Shown here: positions 1 to 11,559 of the stretch, piece by piece | Layout: each line of letters starts with the position of its first letter | Numbering within the stretch: position 1 is the first letter of the stretch | DNA from: Gambelia wislizenii | Taxonomy: Eukaryota; Chordata; Lepidosauria; Squamata; Crotaphytidae | DNA length: 64,000 nt | Direction of reading: 5' to 3' | NCBI GenBank assembly: GCA_030847615.1 | Contig: JAUMIR010000015.1 | Location: 8,201,501 to 8,265,500 of the forward strand | Made by a program: the position numbers and the translations under genes | The notes under the pieces: generated by a model | What the model was told of the DNA's origin: nothing | Database searches by the model: none | Seen by the model: the letters and a program-made list of their open reading frames with translations, nothing else

Positions 1-2727
1 CAGAGTTGCTGTGGAGTTGCCCAGACTTTTAGTTTTGGGTGACTTCAACATTCCACTCAACACCAGTTTGACAAATCTGACTGGTGAAACTCGGGAGTTC
101 ATGGAAACCATGACAAACATGGGCCTATCCCAATTGGTTGTTGGGGCCACACATTGTATGTGTCATACCTTCGATGCAGTCTTCAGTACAGAACAGGAAT
201 ATCTGTGGGCAGCGTTATTAAAACCACCGCATTGTCATGGATGGATCATTTCCTGGTCAAGACTGAACTAAGAGTCTCTTCCTGCCCCACTGGGGGTGGT
301 GGACCCATGAGAATGGCTAATCCCTGAAGGCTAATAGAACCAATAGGATTCCAGAAAGCCTTGGACGGTTTAATGGTTGGTAACACCAGTGACCCTGACG
401 AAGCTTTGGTTAATACGTGGAACACCGACCTTACCAAGGCTATTGACACGATTGCTCCGAAGCATCCTTTTCAACCTGCTCCAAACTGTAAGCCATGGTA
501 TACATCAGAGCTTAGTAAAATGAAGCGGGTTGGACAATGACTAGAGCGCAACTGGCGGAAAACTCAACTCTTACCCAATAGGACTCATCATAGGAACTTT
601 CTTTGGTCCTACCAAGAGGCAATACATGCAGCGCAGAGATCCTCTTTCTCCTCTGCACATATTGCGTCTGAAGAATCTGATCCAGAAGAGCTTTTTAGGG
701 TGGTAAGGGAGATTACGCAGGTTATGCCTGCACAGAACCCGTTGCTTAACCCAACAACGGCCTGCTGTGACGCGTTTAACAACTTCTTTGGAGATAAAAT
801 CTCTCAGATAAGAACCGACTTAGATGGCAGTATTTTGACAGAAACAATTGATGAGGTGTCCAGCAACTCGGCTGATGTAAGTTTAGTGGATCAGTTCCGT
901 GAGTACTGAGGATGTGGACAAGCTACTTGGTAGAGTGAGGAAGACGACCTGCCCTCTCAATCTTTGCCCTTCATGTCTGGCCATCTGAGGGTGTGTGTGC
1001 TTTGATGGTGTCCCTTAAGGACATCATCAATGCATCCCTCAGAGAAGGGTGAGTTCTATCCTGTTTAAAGGAAGTGGCAGTTAGACTGATCCTGAAGAAA
1101 TCTTCGCTGGACCCCCTGGACATGAACAACTATAGGCCGGTTTCTATGTTACAATTCTTGAGCAAAGTGATTGACAGGGCGGTTGTGCTTCAACTCCAAG
1201 TGGTCTTGGATGAAACCGATTATCTAGACCCATTTCAAACTGGCCTTAGGATGGGATTTGGAGTTGAGACTGCCATGGTTGCCTTGACCGACGACCTGCG
1301 TCTAAGCATCGACAGGGGAAGTTTGACCCTGTTGGTGCTTCTAGACCTCTCAGTGGCTTTCGATATGATAGATCATAGTATCCTATTGGATTGCCTGAGT
1401 GAGTTAGGAATCAGAGGCACTGCGCTCCAGTGTTTCCGGTCCTTCCTCTCGGACAGGTCCCAGAGGGTGCTGCTTGGGGGCAGCTGCTCCAGCAGAAAGG
1501 AGCTTACTTGTGGCATTCCGCAAGGCACCATTCTGTCCCCAATGCAGTTTAACATCTATATGAAGCCTCTGGGTGAAATTATTCGGAGTTATGGGGCTGG
1601 GTGTTATCAGTACGCTGATGACACCCAGATTTATTTCTCCTTGTCCCAGTCGTCAGACTTCAATTCCAATGGCGTCTCCCCTCTTAATGACTGTCCTAAA
1701 GCAGTAACGGGTGGATGAGGAAAAACAGATTGAGATTAAATCCAGACAAAATGGAGGTGCTCACGGTAGCGGCCCTGAAACCAGGAGTTGGGTTGCAGCC
1801 TCCAATCCTGGATGGGGTCACCCTGTCCATTAAGGACTGTGTTCGCAGACTGGGGGTGCTCCTTGATTCATCACTTCAGATGACAAGTCAGGTGAATGCG
1901 ACGGTCAGGAGCACCTGTTATCAGCTTCAGGTGATATGCCAGCTGTGCCCTTTCCTGGAAGTAAGGGACCTCGAGACTCTGGTGCACATGCTGGTAACCT
2001 CTCGTCTAGATTTCTGCAATGCGCTCTACATGCGGCTACCCTCATGCTTGGTCTGGAAACGTCAATTGGTACGAAATATGGCAGCCAGAGTGGTCTTGGA
2101 AACATCTCAGAGTGACCATATAACTCCAGTATTTAAATCTCTCCACTGGCTGCCTATCAGTTTCTGGGCCCAGTATAAGGTGTTGGTTATTACCTTTTAA
2201 GCCCTAAATGGCTTGGGTCCAACTTATCTTCGGAACCACCTCCTCCCATACAATCCTCCCTGAGCACTTCGGTCCTCTGGGAGGAATTTGCTTCAGCCAC
2301 AAAAATCTAGGCTGTCTGCCACCTCCCAGAGGGCCTTTTTGGTAATTGCCCCCAAATTATGGAATGGGCTGCTGAACAAGATGCATCAGATGATGAGCTT
2401 GAGTAGCTTTAAAAAAGCACTAAAGACGGATCTCTTTCAGTGGGCCTTTCCTGGTTAGATTCTGGCCTCAAGAGCTCCTGGCCTCTTATAGTCTTGCTGG
2501 CTATCGATTTTTTAAAATGTGATTTTAGTTTAGCTGGTTTTAAATTTTATACTGGTTTAATATCTTTTTATGGAGGAGAGTGGGGGTGGGTGGTGTTTAG
2601 GAATTTTAATCTGCATTTCTATTTTAATTGTTGTAAGCCGGCCCAATTTCTTTTAACAGAGTGGGGGGGGGGGTAAAAATCATCATCATCATCATCATCA
2701 TAATTATTATTATTATTACTATTAAGT
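1..2727 (+). mobile_element. L2-clade LINE, decayed, 5' end outside window
   Basis: Non-LTR retrotransposon remnant read in several frames. The AP-endonuclease fragment is at the left edge (LVLGDFNIP near 30-60, followed by MGLSQLVVGATH). The linker between endonuclease and reverse transcriptase lies around 360-910. The reverse transcriptase frame is at 1074-1718, with palm motifs A (LLDLSVAFDMIDH), B (CGIPQGTILSP) and C (YADD, near 1612). The C-terminal thumb and tail is at 1715-2200 (HWLPISFWAQYKVL), and a 3'UTR runs to about 2660. Motif wording such as NNYRPVSMLQFLSKVIDRAVV fits the vertebrate L2 group rather than CR1. Stops and frame changes show it is dead. It ends in a short ATC/ATT tail, as L2 elements usually do, and not in poly(A). 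Confidence 0.88.
2679..2724 (+). repeat. (ATC)n/(ATT)n microsatellite tail of the L2 element
   Basis: Run of ATC units passing into ATT units directly after the L2 3'UTR. L2 elements terminate in short microsatellites, so this probably marks the true 3' end of the insertion. Confidence 0.8.
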
Positions 2728-2729
2728 TG

Positions 2730-2975
2730 TGGAAGCAATAAAAAGGCAAAAAAGAAAAAAGAAAGAGGAAAGCACCAGGCCCAGATATTTTTTTGGTACT
2801 TTACTATAAGAAATTTTCTGAGAAACTAGATTGGCCACTACAGATCATGATGAATTGTATTTTATAAAATCACCTTATTCCAGATAGCTGGAGAGAGGTA
2901 AATATTGTTTTAATACCTAAGGAAGATTGAGATCCAATGAAAATGAAAAAAATTATAGACCTATTTTGATTTTAA
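2730..2975 (+). mobile_element. L1-clade LINE fragment (start of RT domain)
   Basis: Translated with frame breaks, this stretch gives APGPDIF, YYKKFSEKL, PDSWREVNIVLIPKED and a degenerate version of the following YRPI motif. These are the opening motifs of the L1-type reverse transcriptase. Only about 80 codons remain and stops are present. It directly follows the L2 tail, so one of the two elements landed beside the other. Confidence 0.6.
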
Positions 2976-3134
2976 TCTTTGTTTTAAAGTAAGATTTTAA
3001 ATAGTTCTAATTCTGTTGTTATGTTATATTGTTTTAATCTTATTTTTGTACTTTTTAATAGTGGGTCCTCCATATCCTCAGGTTCAACTGTACATGGATA
3101 TCTACAGATCATCACTGTATTGTGACTGCATTAA

Positions 3135-3303
3135 TTCCGTAGGGGTTTTTTTAAAGCAAGGAATACTCAGAGGTGGTTTTGCCAGTTCCTTCCTCTGAAA
3201 TATAGCCTGCAGCACTGGTATTCATTGGTTGTCTTCCATTCAAGTACTAACCAGGGCTGACTCTGGTTAGCTGCCAAGATCAGATGGGATCAAGCAAAAC
3301 ATT
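3135..3303 (-). mobile_element. 5S rRNA-derived SINE or 5S pseudogene
   Basis: Bases 3204-3296 match the complement of vertebrate 5S rRNA through its core: the GCCTGCAGCAC end, then the section with CCATTCAAGTACTAACCAGG, then GATCAGATGGGATC. This covers the internal control region of 5S genes, with scattered substitutions. The adjoining 3135-3203 does not match 5S, so this is probably a 5S-headed SINE rather than a dispersed 5S gene. It is not a functional rRNA gene, because the end near 3300 diverges. Confidence 0.65.
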
Positions 3304-4282
3304 TTGGCTTCCAGCCTTCTCAGTTGATTAAAATAAAAGTGAGCCTGTAGCCAAGGGCACAGTTTAGAACACTCTATCTGTAACTTTCTCATGTGGGTGA
3401 TTTTTTGGTTCTCAGTAGAGCAACCTGTAGGACTGCGAATGTAGGATCTCTGCCATTGTATCCCAACTTGTTGGTCATGTTTAATATTCCAGGGCCAGAC
3501 AGAATCACATAAAATTTCAGCTAACTCTGCTGGAAAATTTTTGCAAAGCAAGTCAGAAAATTAATACCTTAGTATTATAGTTCTCATGTTTACTTTTTCT
3601 GTGGCTGGCAATATATTCTACATTTGTCCCTACTCTCATTTAAAATATGTTTTTCCTATCAAAGGAGCCACTTATTGGCAGCAAAATTAAAAAAGACCTC
3701 AGGCAACAAACTCAGAGATGTTAAATTAGCCAGCTCAGGTAATTTAAAAGCTCACCTGACTCCAGGATCTTCCTCTGCCTTTGTTCACTTGCCTCTGCTG
3801 CCTTCTCTCACCTTCTGCTCCTTGAAGAAATGGGTAAGCCCAGCTTTTCACTCATGGTATGTTAGACTTGAAAAAATGACATCTTACCAGTGTCTTGTGG
3901 GCCTTTTTTTTCTTTCTTTTTTCTTTAAATTAACTTAAACACAATCTCATTTACAGTGAGAACCAAAGTAATATACATTTAAAGAATACATTCATAAAGA
4001 AAAGAAAAAAAGAAAGAAAAAGAAACCAAACAAAAGGGGGGAAAAAGGAAAAGGAAAAAAAATAAAAACATGTAACTCGAAAAAGATATGTTTAGGGCAT
4101 ATCTACACTGGGCAAATACCACAGCTTATCCTCTGTTACCGGAACGCATGGAATCTGTGAGGGGCACACATTCATCACACTAAAATTACAATATTGTTTG
4201 GGGGAATTAATATTAGCTCAAATGAATTGCTGTGAGAGATTGGTAACTTGCAGGATCTTTACACATATGTACACTAGTACTA
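3304..4282. other. Unassigned non-coding DNA with an A-rich tract
   Basis: No coding or repeat family recognised. Short open frames on both strands lack family motifs. Bases 3950-4075 are strongly A-rich with AAAG runs, possibly the decayed 3' tail of an L1-type element. A fragment resembling the TIR end of the GGGCTTATCTACA MITE family lies at about 4096-4130. Confidence 0.4.
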
Positions 4283-4812
4283 CCTGCAGAGATTCGAAGT
4301 TAAAGTAAATAAACATGGTTTTATTGGAAAATAATATAAAAGCAAACACACACATGCAAGGCACACTTTCAAAAATCACACCAGGCTAATGAAGAGTTAG
4401 TGTAGAAAGGTTAGATAGAGAAATAGATTTGGGAAGTATGGGCAATAATTACCAGTCCTGAAGAGCAGAGGTATGGGCAGTGAAAAAGACTCTCACTTGA
4501 ATCTGAGGATGGTACACAAAACCGACAGAATGACAGTGTCAGTATAACTGTGAACACTTGGGTATTATTTGGAGCTAATATGTATATCAAATTTCATACC
4601 CTGACAGAGTGTTTGAGTGTGAAGCAATGCTTGGATGGGTTCCCCACAGTTAAACAAAGGAAACTGTGACTTTTTAAATTGATGTTAATGGCTGGGATAT
4701 TGTAAGATAGGAAAAGGTGCGAGGAAAGGTGTTTTGTGGATAATGGGGGTTCTGGTCACTGTGCTGTGGGACTCATAGCTTGACATGAGAATATCAGATT
4801 AGTAAATTCTTT
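4283..4812 (-). mobile_element. LTR-like dispersed repeat, copy 1
   Basis: Collinear with 52277-52845, starting at the GTAAATAA...TTTTATTGGAAAATA section and continuing through the TAGATTTGGGA, ACCAGTC and GTGGATAATGGGGG sections. The TTTATT near the left end would be a polyadenylation signal on the minus strand, so a minus-strand LTR is my inference. No coding sequence or terminal TG...CA was confirmed. The last 45 bases before 4813 recur next to another CR1 at 45919-45962. Confidence 0.5.
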
Positions 4813-4923
4813 CATAGAATCATAGAATCGTAGCATTGTAGCATTGGAACAGACCATGAGGGCCATCCAGTCCAACCTCTGCCATGCAGGAAATCATGAT
4901 CAAAGCATCCCCGACAGATGGCC
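4813..4923 (-). mobile_element. CR1 LINE, short 3' fragment
   Basis: Begins with the complement of the CR1 terminal octamer repeat (CATAGAATCATAGAATC), followed by the usual 3'UTR complement. It is cut off after 111 bp where a second CR1 tail starts, so two CR1 3' ends lie head to tail. Confidence 0.9.
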
Positions 4924-6446
4924 ATAGAATCATAGAATCATAGAATTGCAGAGTTGGAAGAGACCACGAGGGCCATCCAGTCCAACCCCCCTGCCATGCA
5001 GGAAATCTTGATCAAAGCATCCCTGACAGATGGCAATCCAGCCTCTGTTTAAAGACCTCCAAGGAAGGAGACCCCACCACGCTCCGAGGGAGTGTGTTCC
5101 ACTGCCGAACAGCTCTTACTGTCAAAAAGTTCCTCCTCATGTTGAGGTGGAATCTCTGTTCCTGGAGCTTGCACCCATTGCTCCGTGTTCCAGTCTCTGG
5201 AGCAGCAGAAAACAAGCCTGCTCCATCCTCAGCGTGACATCCCTTCAAATACTTAAACAGGGCTATCATATCGCCTCTTAACCGTCTTTTTTCCAGGCTA
5301 AACATACCCAGCTCCCTAAGTCTCTCCTCATAAGGCATCGTTTCCAGACCTTTCACCATTTTAGTTGCCCTTCTCTGGACACGCTCCAATTTGTCAATAT
5401 CCTTTCTGAATTGTGGTGCCCAGAACTGGACACAGTATTCTAAGTGAGGTCTGACCAAGGCAGAATAGAGCGGCACTATTACTTCCCTTGATCTAGACAC
5501 TATACTTCTATTGATACAGCCCAAAATTGCATTGGCCTTTTTAGCTGCCTCATCACACTGTTGGCTCATGTTCAACTTGTGGTCTACTAGGACTCCTAGA
5601 TCCCTTTCGCACGTAGTCTCATTCAGCCAGGTCTCTCCCATCCTATATTTATGCATTTCATTTTTCCGCCCTAAATGCAGTACTTTACATTTCTCCGTAT
5701 TGAATTTCATTTTGTTAGCTTTGGCCCAGCTCTCCAGTCTATCCAGGTCATTCTGAATTTTGATCCTGTCCTCTAGGGTATTAGCTACTCCTCCCAATTT
5801 GGTGTCATCTGCAAATTTAATAAGTATGCCCCTAATTCCCTCATCCAAGTCATTGATAAAGATGTTGAATAGCACTGAGCCCAGGACAGAACCTTGTGGC
5901 AACCCACTGGTCACATCTTTACAAGACGAAGAGGAGCCACTGCTGAGCACCCTTTGGGTTAGGCCGGTCAACCAATTACAAATCCATTGAACAGTTAACT
6001 TGTCTAGCCCACATTTTACAAGCTTGTTTGCAAGAATGTCATGGGGAACCTTGTCAAAGGCCTTACTGAAATCAAGGTATGCGATGTCCACAGCATTCCC
6101 TTCATCTACCAAGCTGGTCATTTTATCAAAAAAAGAGATCAGATTAGTCTGGCATGACTTCTTTTGCTGAAACCCATGTTGACTTTTTGTGATTATGGCA
6201 TTGCCTTCTAAATGTTCACAGATTCTCTGTTTAATGATCTTCTCTAGAATCTTCCCTGGTATTTATGTTCGACTAACTGGATGATAATTGTTGGGATCCT
6301 CTTTTTTCCCCTTTTTGAAGATGGGGACAACGTTCGCCCTCCTCCAGTCGGCTGGGACTTCTCCTGTTCTCTAGGACTTCTCAAAGATTATTGCCAATGG
6401 CTTTGAGATTACATTTGCCAGCTCTTTTAATACTCTTGGATGTATT
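4924..6446 (-). mobile_element. CR1 LINE, RT half, 5' truncated
   Basis: The longest CR1 copy in the window. An open frame of 369 codons (5012-6121) carries RT motif A (YLDFSKAFDKVPHD), motif B (SGLPQGSVLGSVLF), the catalytic FADD box and the conserved CR1 C-terminus ([14 protein letters not shown], then RGDMIALFKYLKGCH). Upstream, 6122-6446 continues the RT N-terminus (FKKGKKEDPNNYHPVS) with an in-frame stop near 6265. The endonuclease domain is absent. This is typical CR1 5' truncation. The 3' end at 4924 keeps the octamer repeat. It is the youngest-looking ORF here but still broken. Confidence 0.93.
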
Positions 6447-6494
6447 AAAATGGGTTTGTTTACCAAGAGTAATCCCATGCTCGGTATTTTGCAA

Positions 6495-6561
6495 GGTGGT
6501 TGAACTGGATGGCCCTCGTGGTCTCTTCCAATGCTAAAATTCTATTATTCTATGATTCTGT
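6495..6561 (+). mobile_element. CR1 3' tail fragment
   Basis: Contains GTTGAACTGGATGGCCCTCG and the terminal ATTCTATTATTCTATGATTCTG in plus orientation, facing the minus-strand CR1 that ends near 6446. Confidence 0.85.
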
Positions 6562-6666
6562 TGAATAAAGTAAACTTATTAATCTTTCTATACTGATGCT
6601 TACCACATGCCTTGGTCTCGACTATGCTACTGTGAGCCTCCTCTGGGGTTAGGAGGAGGGAGTTAG

Positions 6667-6919
6667 TTGATTCTATAGTGGCAAGGAGCACCACTGATTA
6701 TTATAGACTATGCACAACTTCCCACTGTGTTGTGTGTGAGAAAGGGGGGTCCCAAGGGGAAAGAAAACCCCCCAGTTTAACTCAGTGGATGGTTGTGGCT
6801 ACTGGATGATTTTGGTGTCTGTAGCGAGCATCCTGGTGTGAGAATACTCAGGACTAACCCTACAGGGAGGGCTAACCTGGGCTCCTGGGAAGTGAACCCA
6901 GGTTTGAGCCCATGGCAGT
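6667..6919. repeat. Direct repeat, copy A (541-bp spacing)
   Basis: About 253 bp beginning TTGATTCTATAGTGGCAAGG and ending near GAGCCCATGGCA. It recurs at 7208-7465 in the same orientation with about 90% identity by eye. Function unknown. Confidence 0.85.
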
Positions 6920-7207
6920 ACCAAGGGCGCACTGTATATTATCAACAACTTATTTTTGGTGAGGTATCATCTGTACATCATCTTATACAGGTTTTCTTTT
7001 AAATTGTTACACAAATACATTTTAGATCTTTGGAACACATTTTTCCCCATACCTCCATTTGAATATTATGCCCAGAATTTTGGGACCATCTTATGATGTA
7101 CTCTTTTAAAGGCTCATCTTCTATAAATGTCATTTATAGACTTTTCTAAATAACATGTTCATCATATTTACACAACTCTGAGCAAAATTCATTTTCTACA
7201 GCCTCTA

Positions 7208-7465
7208 TTGATTCTATAGTGGCAAGGAGCACCACTGAATATTATAGACTATGCACAACTTCCCACTGTGTTGTGTGTGAGAAAGGGGGGTCCCAAGAGG
7301 AACCCCCCCCCAGTTTAATACAGTGGATGGTGGTGGCTACTGGATGATTTTGGGGTCTGTAGGGAGCATCCTGGAGTGAGGATACTCAAGACTAACCCTA
7401 TAGGAAGGGCTAACCTGGGGCTCCTAGAAAGTGAACCTAGGTTTGAGCCCATGACATGGATGGCA
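7208..7465. repeat. Direct repeat, copy B
   Basis: Second copy of the 6667 repeat, with a small insertion near its end (CATGACATGGATGGCA). The 288 bp between the copies are not repeated. Either a partial tandem duplication or the terminal repeats of a very small retroelement; both copies can be read as TG...CA, but no target duplication was found. Confidence 0.85.
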
Positions 7466-8640
7466 GCACACAGGATTGAACTTTATCTCAGTTTGGGACA
7501 TTAGTAGAACTACAGGCTCTGACTCTTGCCTTCAGAGAAAGGGAGATTGGGGTGCTGTAGTCTTGGCTTGTTCAAGTGGGGGACAGAGAGCAGAAAGTGA
7601 GAGGGGCTGAAGGTCTCTGCTCCATTTGTTCATAGGCTGTGCCCAAAACTCCCTGGTAAGGGAGGGGTTTGTTTCTTTTGGTGGAACTGAAAGGTAACAA
7701 AGAGGCCTCAATTCTTGGCTGTTTTCTCTTAGTTGGGAGGAAAACATGTCATTGTATTGCTTGTGTGTGTGTGTGTGTGTGTGTGCTTCAGTGAGGCACC
7801 TATAAATTCTTTGAAAAGAGCAATCTGGCTAGTGTCTGCAGGCAGCTCTTTTGTATTGGATGGTGTTTCTGTGTAAGTGATAGGAAAGGAGGGGGGCAGG
7901 ACATCCACCAGGCATTCCTTTCTCACTCACTGTAGCAGAGAGCAATTCCCTTTGATCTGGTCTCCACGTGGAGGGGGAATGCAGGGGCTGGGATCTTTTC
8001 ACAGCCCAGGTAAAAACACACTCACAATGGATTACCTCTAGTTTGGTTAGAAAGGCTGCTTATTTTCCCTGAGGATTTTGTGTGCAAAGCTTCTTATTTA
8101 TTTTGTCTAAGTTACTTTTCTGCCCTGAGAAGGGTGAGAAGTGATATGCAGCTACTGAGAAGCATTTTCAGTGTGGTGGGAGAGATCTTGGCTCTTGGGG
8201 TCCCTGCCTAAGTTTAAAGCTGGTTCCTTCTTGCAAAGTGGTTTTGCTAAGGGAGCGGAGCTGGATGAAAAGGAGGGACTAGGGATGAGCTGAAGCTCTC
8301 TGTGTGGCTAGCTATTGTTGCTAGGCAACTGCAAGAGCTAGCTGGATTCCTAGGGTAGGGGGACCTTCCCTGTGTTCCCAAGTGCTGCTTGGGACATTTA
8401 AAGCTTTTTTTCTCTTTCTCCTGCTTAAATAGAAAGGGAGGGGGAACCTTGATTAGGATTCTAGCCTGTCTTTCTACCCTGTCTTTTATCCTGTGTCTGT
8501 TCTTTCCTGTTGCTTCTATCTGGTAGGGCAGGCAGCCAATTCCTCCCACAGAACCACTGCCCTCTGCTGGCAAAAAGGAATTATTACACATTCAACCAAA
8601 ATAATTTTTTATTTTTATTTTTATAGTGGACAGGTTCTGT
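7466..8640. other. Non-coding stretch upstream of gag remnant; (GT)n at 7762-7785
   Basis: No gene recognised. A (GT)12 microsatellite lies at 7762-7785. The section from about 7931 (TGTAGCAG) to 8590 (TTACACA) begins TG and ends CA just before the gag remnant, so it might be a 5' LTR. No primer-binding site or second LTR was seen, and I do not call it. Confidence 0.4.
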
Positions 8641-10165
8641 GATAGGAGCTTAGGAAATTTCATGCTTTTGCTTTTTGCATGATTTTGAGATCTGGGAAAT
8701 GTAAAACAAACATGACTGACCCTGTGACAGCCAGTAATGCTGGTACCTCTGCTGTACCTGATGATTTTTTGGATGTCACCCAGTTGACTCCACAGGAATT
8801 TGAAGAAAGACAATGGTGGCTGAGATTGCAGGAATTGCAAATGCAGCACAAAAAAAGGAACTTCAATTCAGACTTCAACTTTAAGATGCAGAAGCGAAAG
8901 AAAAAGACATTGAACGCCAGCTGTGATTGCAAATGCAGGAGATGGTGCTGAAGCAAAGAGAACTGGAATTAAAACTACAGGAAGGGGAATTTCAATTGAA
9001 AATGGTGCAACAGGCGCAATAATAATAATAATAATAATAATAAAATTTTATTTATATCCCGCCCCTCTGCAACGCAATCGGGGTGGCTTACAATATAAAA
9101 ACCCCATACTCACAATACCCTAGCCCACCCACCCCTTAAAATAATATTAAATTGCAAAGGATTAAAAACATGCATTAATTAAAATATATATAAATTAGAA
9201 GAAAAAAATTAAAAACATACAATCATAGCCTATAAAGGGCAGCTGAGTCTTGGGCTGGGATAATTATTCAGGAAAGGCCTGCTGGAAAAGATCCGTCTTG
9301 ACAGCTTTTTTAAAGCTGTCTAAGGTGGTAATAAGACGGATCTCGTCCGGCAGGCCATTCCATAATCTGGGAGCAGCAGCAGAGAAGGCCCTCTGGGAGG
9401 TCACCGACAGCCTTGTTTTCATAGGCTGTAACAGATTCCTCCCAGAGGACCGAAGTGTGCGGGGAGGGTCGTATTGGCAAAACTCAATAACCAATGTGCC
9501 ACAGCTGGCTGTCATGTTAACAGCTCGAACCCACCATTACCCTTTGTTTCAGGAGGGACAGGATTTTGAAGAATTTATCATAACCTTTCAGAGAGTCTGT
9601 GTTGACTATGGGGTAGGCAAGGAACACTACATGTGTGACCTGCGCCCCTTGCTCCCACCCATTCTCAGGTCTGTGGAGGCGGGTTTGTTACCAGAAGAGA
9701 TGCATAAATTTGATCTTTTTTTGAACCTGGCTAGGAGCTGTCTGGGCTTAATGGCAGAGGCAGCTCAACAACACATGAGGGCCAAAGGTGGACACCTACA
9801 GTCAATTGTTGTGAGCTGGGGCATCGTATCACTCACAAGTGTGAACTCTGTGCTAAAGTTGCCAAAGCTGACACCGTCAAAAGCATTCTCTCTTTGATAG
9901 CCATGGAACAGTTTCTGTGGCATACACTGCTAGCTATGCATAATTATATTTTGGATAAAGACCCTAAGACTATGCTTGATGTGACTACGCTAGCTCAACA
10001 GTTTATGGAAACCAGAGGGAACCAGAACTACTAGCCACAGGAAGCAGAACCACACAAGCAAAAGCCAGGGAATCGATCTGTCCACAAGTCAGGGAATCAA
10101 TCCTCCACCAAAGATCACCAAAATACACAATTCAAGAAGACGGGATCACAAGGTGTACCTAACCA
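8641..10165 (+). pseudogene. SCAN-like gag of an LTR retrotransposon (Gmr1-type gypsy), broken
   Basis: Frame-shifted gag remnant. The N-terminal part (from about 8714) reads MTDPVTASNAG, then a charged, coiled-coil-like section rich in Q and E (RELELKLQEGEFQLKMVQQ, near 8950-9015). An L2 fragment interrupts it at 9019-9500. The second part (about 9535-9900) reads FQEGQDFEEFIITFQRVC and KEHYMCDLRPLL. A shifted frame near 9885-10030 gives LIAMEQFLWHTL and LDKDPKTMLDVTTLAQQFM. That layout resembles the capsid of Gmr1-like gypsy elements, from which vertebrate SCAN domains arose. CR1 DNA abuts it at about 10178, and no pol was found. Confidence 0.6.
9019..9500 (-). mobile_element. L2 LINE 3' end inserted in the gag remnant
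   Basis: Minus-strand reading gives the L2 C-terminus (YDPPRTLRSSGRNLL, then RAFSAAAPRLWNGLPDEIR) followed by a 3'UTR ending in an (ATT)n tail at 9019-9043. The gag frame is recognisable on both sides, so this is an insertion into the older element. Confidence 0.85.
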
Positions 10166-10177
10166 ACAGCAGCAACA

Positions 10178-10917
10178 TCATTTTTTCGTCCTAAGTGCAG
10201 TACCTTACATTTCTCCGTATTGAATTTCATTTTGTTAGCTTTGGCCCAGCTCTCCAGTCTATCCAGGTCATTATGAATTTTGATCCTTTCCTCTAGGGTA
10301 TTGGCTACTCCTCCCAATTTGGTGTCATCTGCAAATTTGATAAGTATGTCCCTAATTCCCTCATCCAATCATTGATAAAGATGTTGAATAGCACTGGGCC
10401 CAGGACCAAACCTTGTGGCACCCCACTGGTCACATCTTTCCAAGACGAATAGCAGTCACTGCTGAGCACCCTTTTTGGGTTCGGCCAGTCAACAAATTAC
10501 AAATCCATTGAACAGTTAACTTGTCTAGCCCACATTTTACAAGCTTCTTTGCAAGAATGTCATGGGGAACCTTGTCAAAGGCCTTACTGAAATCAAGGTA
10601 TACGATATCCACAGTGTTCCCTTCATCTACCAAGCTGGTAATTTTATCAAAAAAAGAGATCAGATTAGTCTGGCATGACTTGTTACTCTGAAACCCATGT
10701 TGACTTTTTGTGATTATGGCATTGCCTTCTAAATGTTCACAGACTCTCTGTTTAATGATCTGCTCTAGAATCTTCTCTGGTATTGATGTCCGACTAACTG
10801 GACGATAATTGTTGGGATCCTCTTTTTTTTCCCCTTTTTGAAGATGGGGACAACTTTTGCCTTCCTCCTGTCTGCTGGGACTTCTCCTGTTCTCCAGGAG
10901 TTCTCAAAGATTATTCT
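10178..10917 (-). mobile_element. CR1 LINE, RT middle section
   Basis: Carries the FADDTKLGG box, YLDFSKAFDKVPHDIL and KSQHGF sections in minus-strand frames with frameshifts. It lacks the CR1 3' end, so it is an internal piece or its 3' part was lost at the junction with the gag remnant. Confidence 0.9.
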
Positions 10918-10987
10918 TCAATGCCAATGGTGTCTTGGGAGGAGATACCTGAACAACCTGTATGTCAGGCGATGACTCTCTGGCAGA

Positions 10988-11450
10988 AATCCAATCCAAC
11001 CACCTGCCATGCAGGAATACATAATCAAATCATTCCTGACAGACAGCCATCCAGCCTCTGTAGAAAAACCTCCAAAGAAGGAAATTCCACTATACTCCAA
11101 GGTAATGTATTCTACTTCCGAACACCTCTTACTGTCAGGAACTTCTTCCTAATGTTTTGGTTGAATCTCTTTTCCTGTAGTTTGAACCCATTGCTCTGTG
11201 TCCTAATCTCCAGAGCAGCAGAAAACAAGCTTGCTCTATCCTCAGTATAACATCCCTTCAAATATTGAAACATGGCTATCATTTCACCTCTCAACCTTCT
11301 CTTCTCCAGACTAAACATACTCAGTTCCCTTTGCCACTCCTCATAGGGCATGGCTTCCAGACCACCTACCATCCTGGTCGCCCTCCTCTGGACATGTTCC
11401 AGCTTCTCAAAATCCTTCTTAAATTGTGGTGCCCAGAAGCTGTTGTCAGG
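10988..11450 (-). mobile_element. CR1 LINE, C-terminal section
   Basis: Encodes the CR1 C-terminal region on the minus strand ([20 protein letters not shown], then GEMIAMFQYLKGCY). It is more diverged than the copy at 4924 and lacks the terminal octamers. Its order relative to 10178-10917 is reversed compared with a normal element, so this is a second insertion or a rearrangement. Confidence 0.88.
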
Positions 11451-11559
11451 GCAAACCAAGCATGTGCAAATTTTGTGTCATAAGTCCCCAGCTTTTGTTT
11501 TGTACAAGAAGAAACATTTTCTATGCAATATAATCACATGTGAATTTTTCAGAGAGAAA

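Noticed and set aside
5012..6121. 369-codon open frame as a host gene
   Set aside because: It is the CR1 reverse transcriptase C-terminal half, with FADD and the CR1 3' end following; nearly the same frame recurs at 30747, 39459 and 61163.
7931..8590. 5' LTR for the gag remnant
   Set aside because: It starts TG and ends CA, but has no second copy, no target duplication and no primer-binding site after it.
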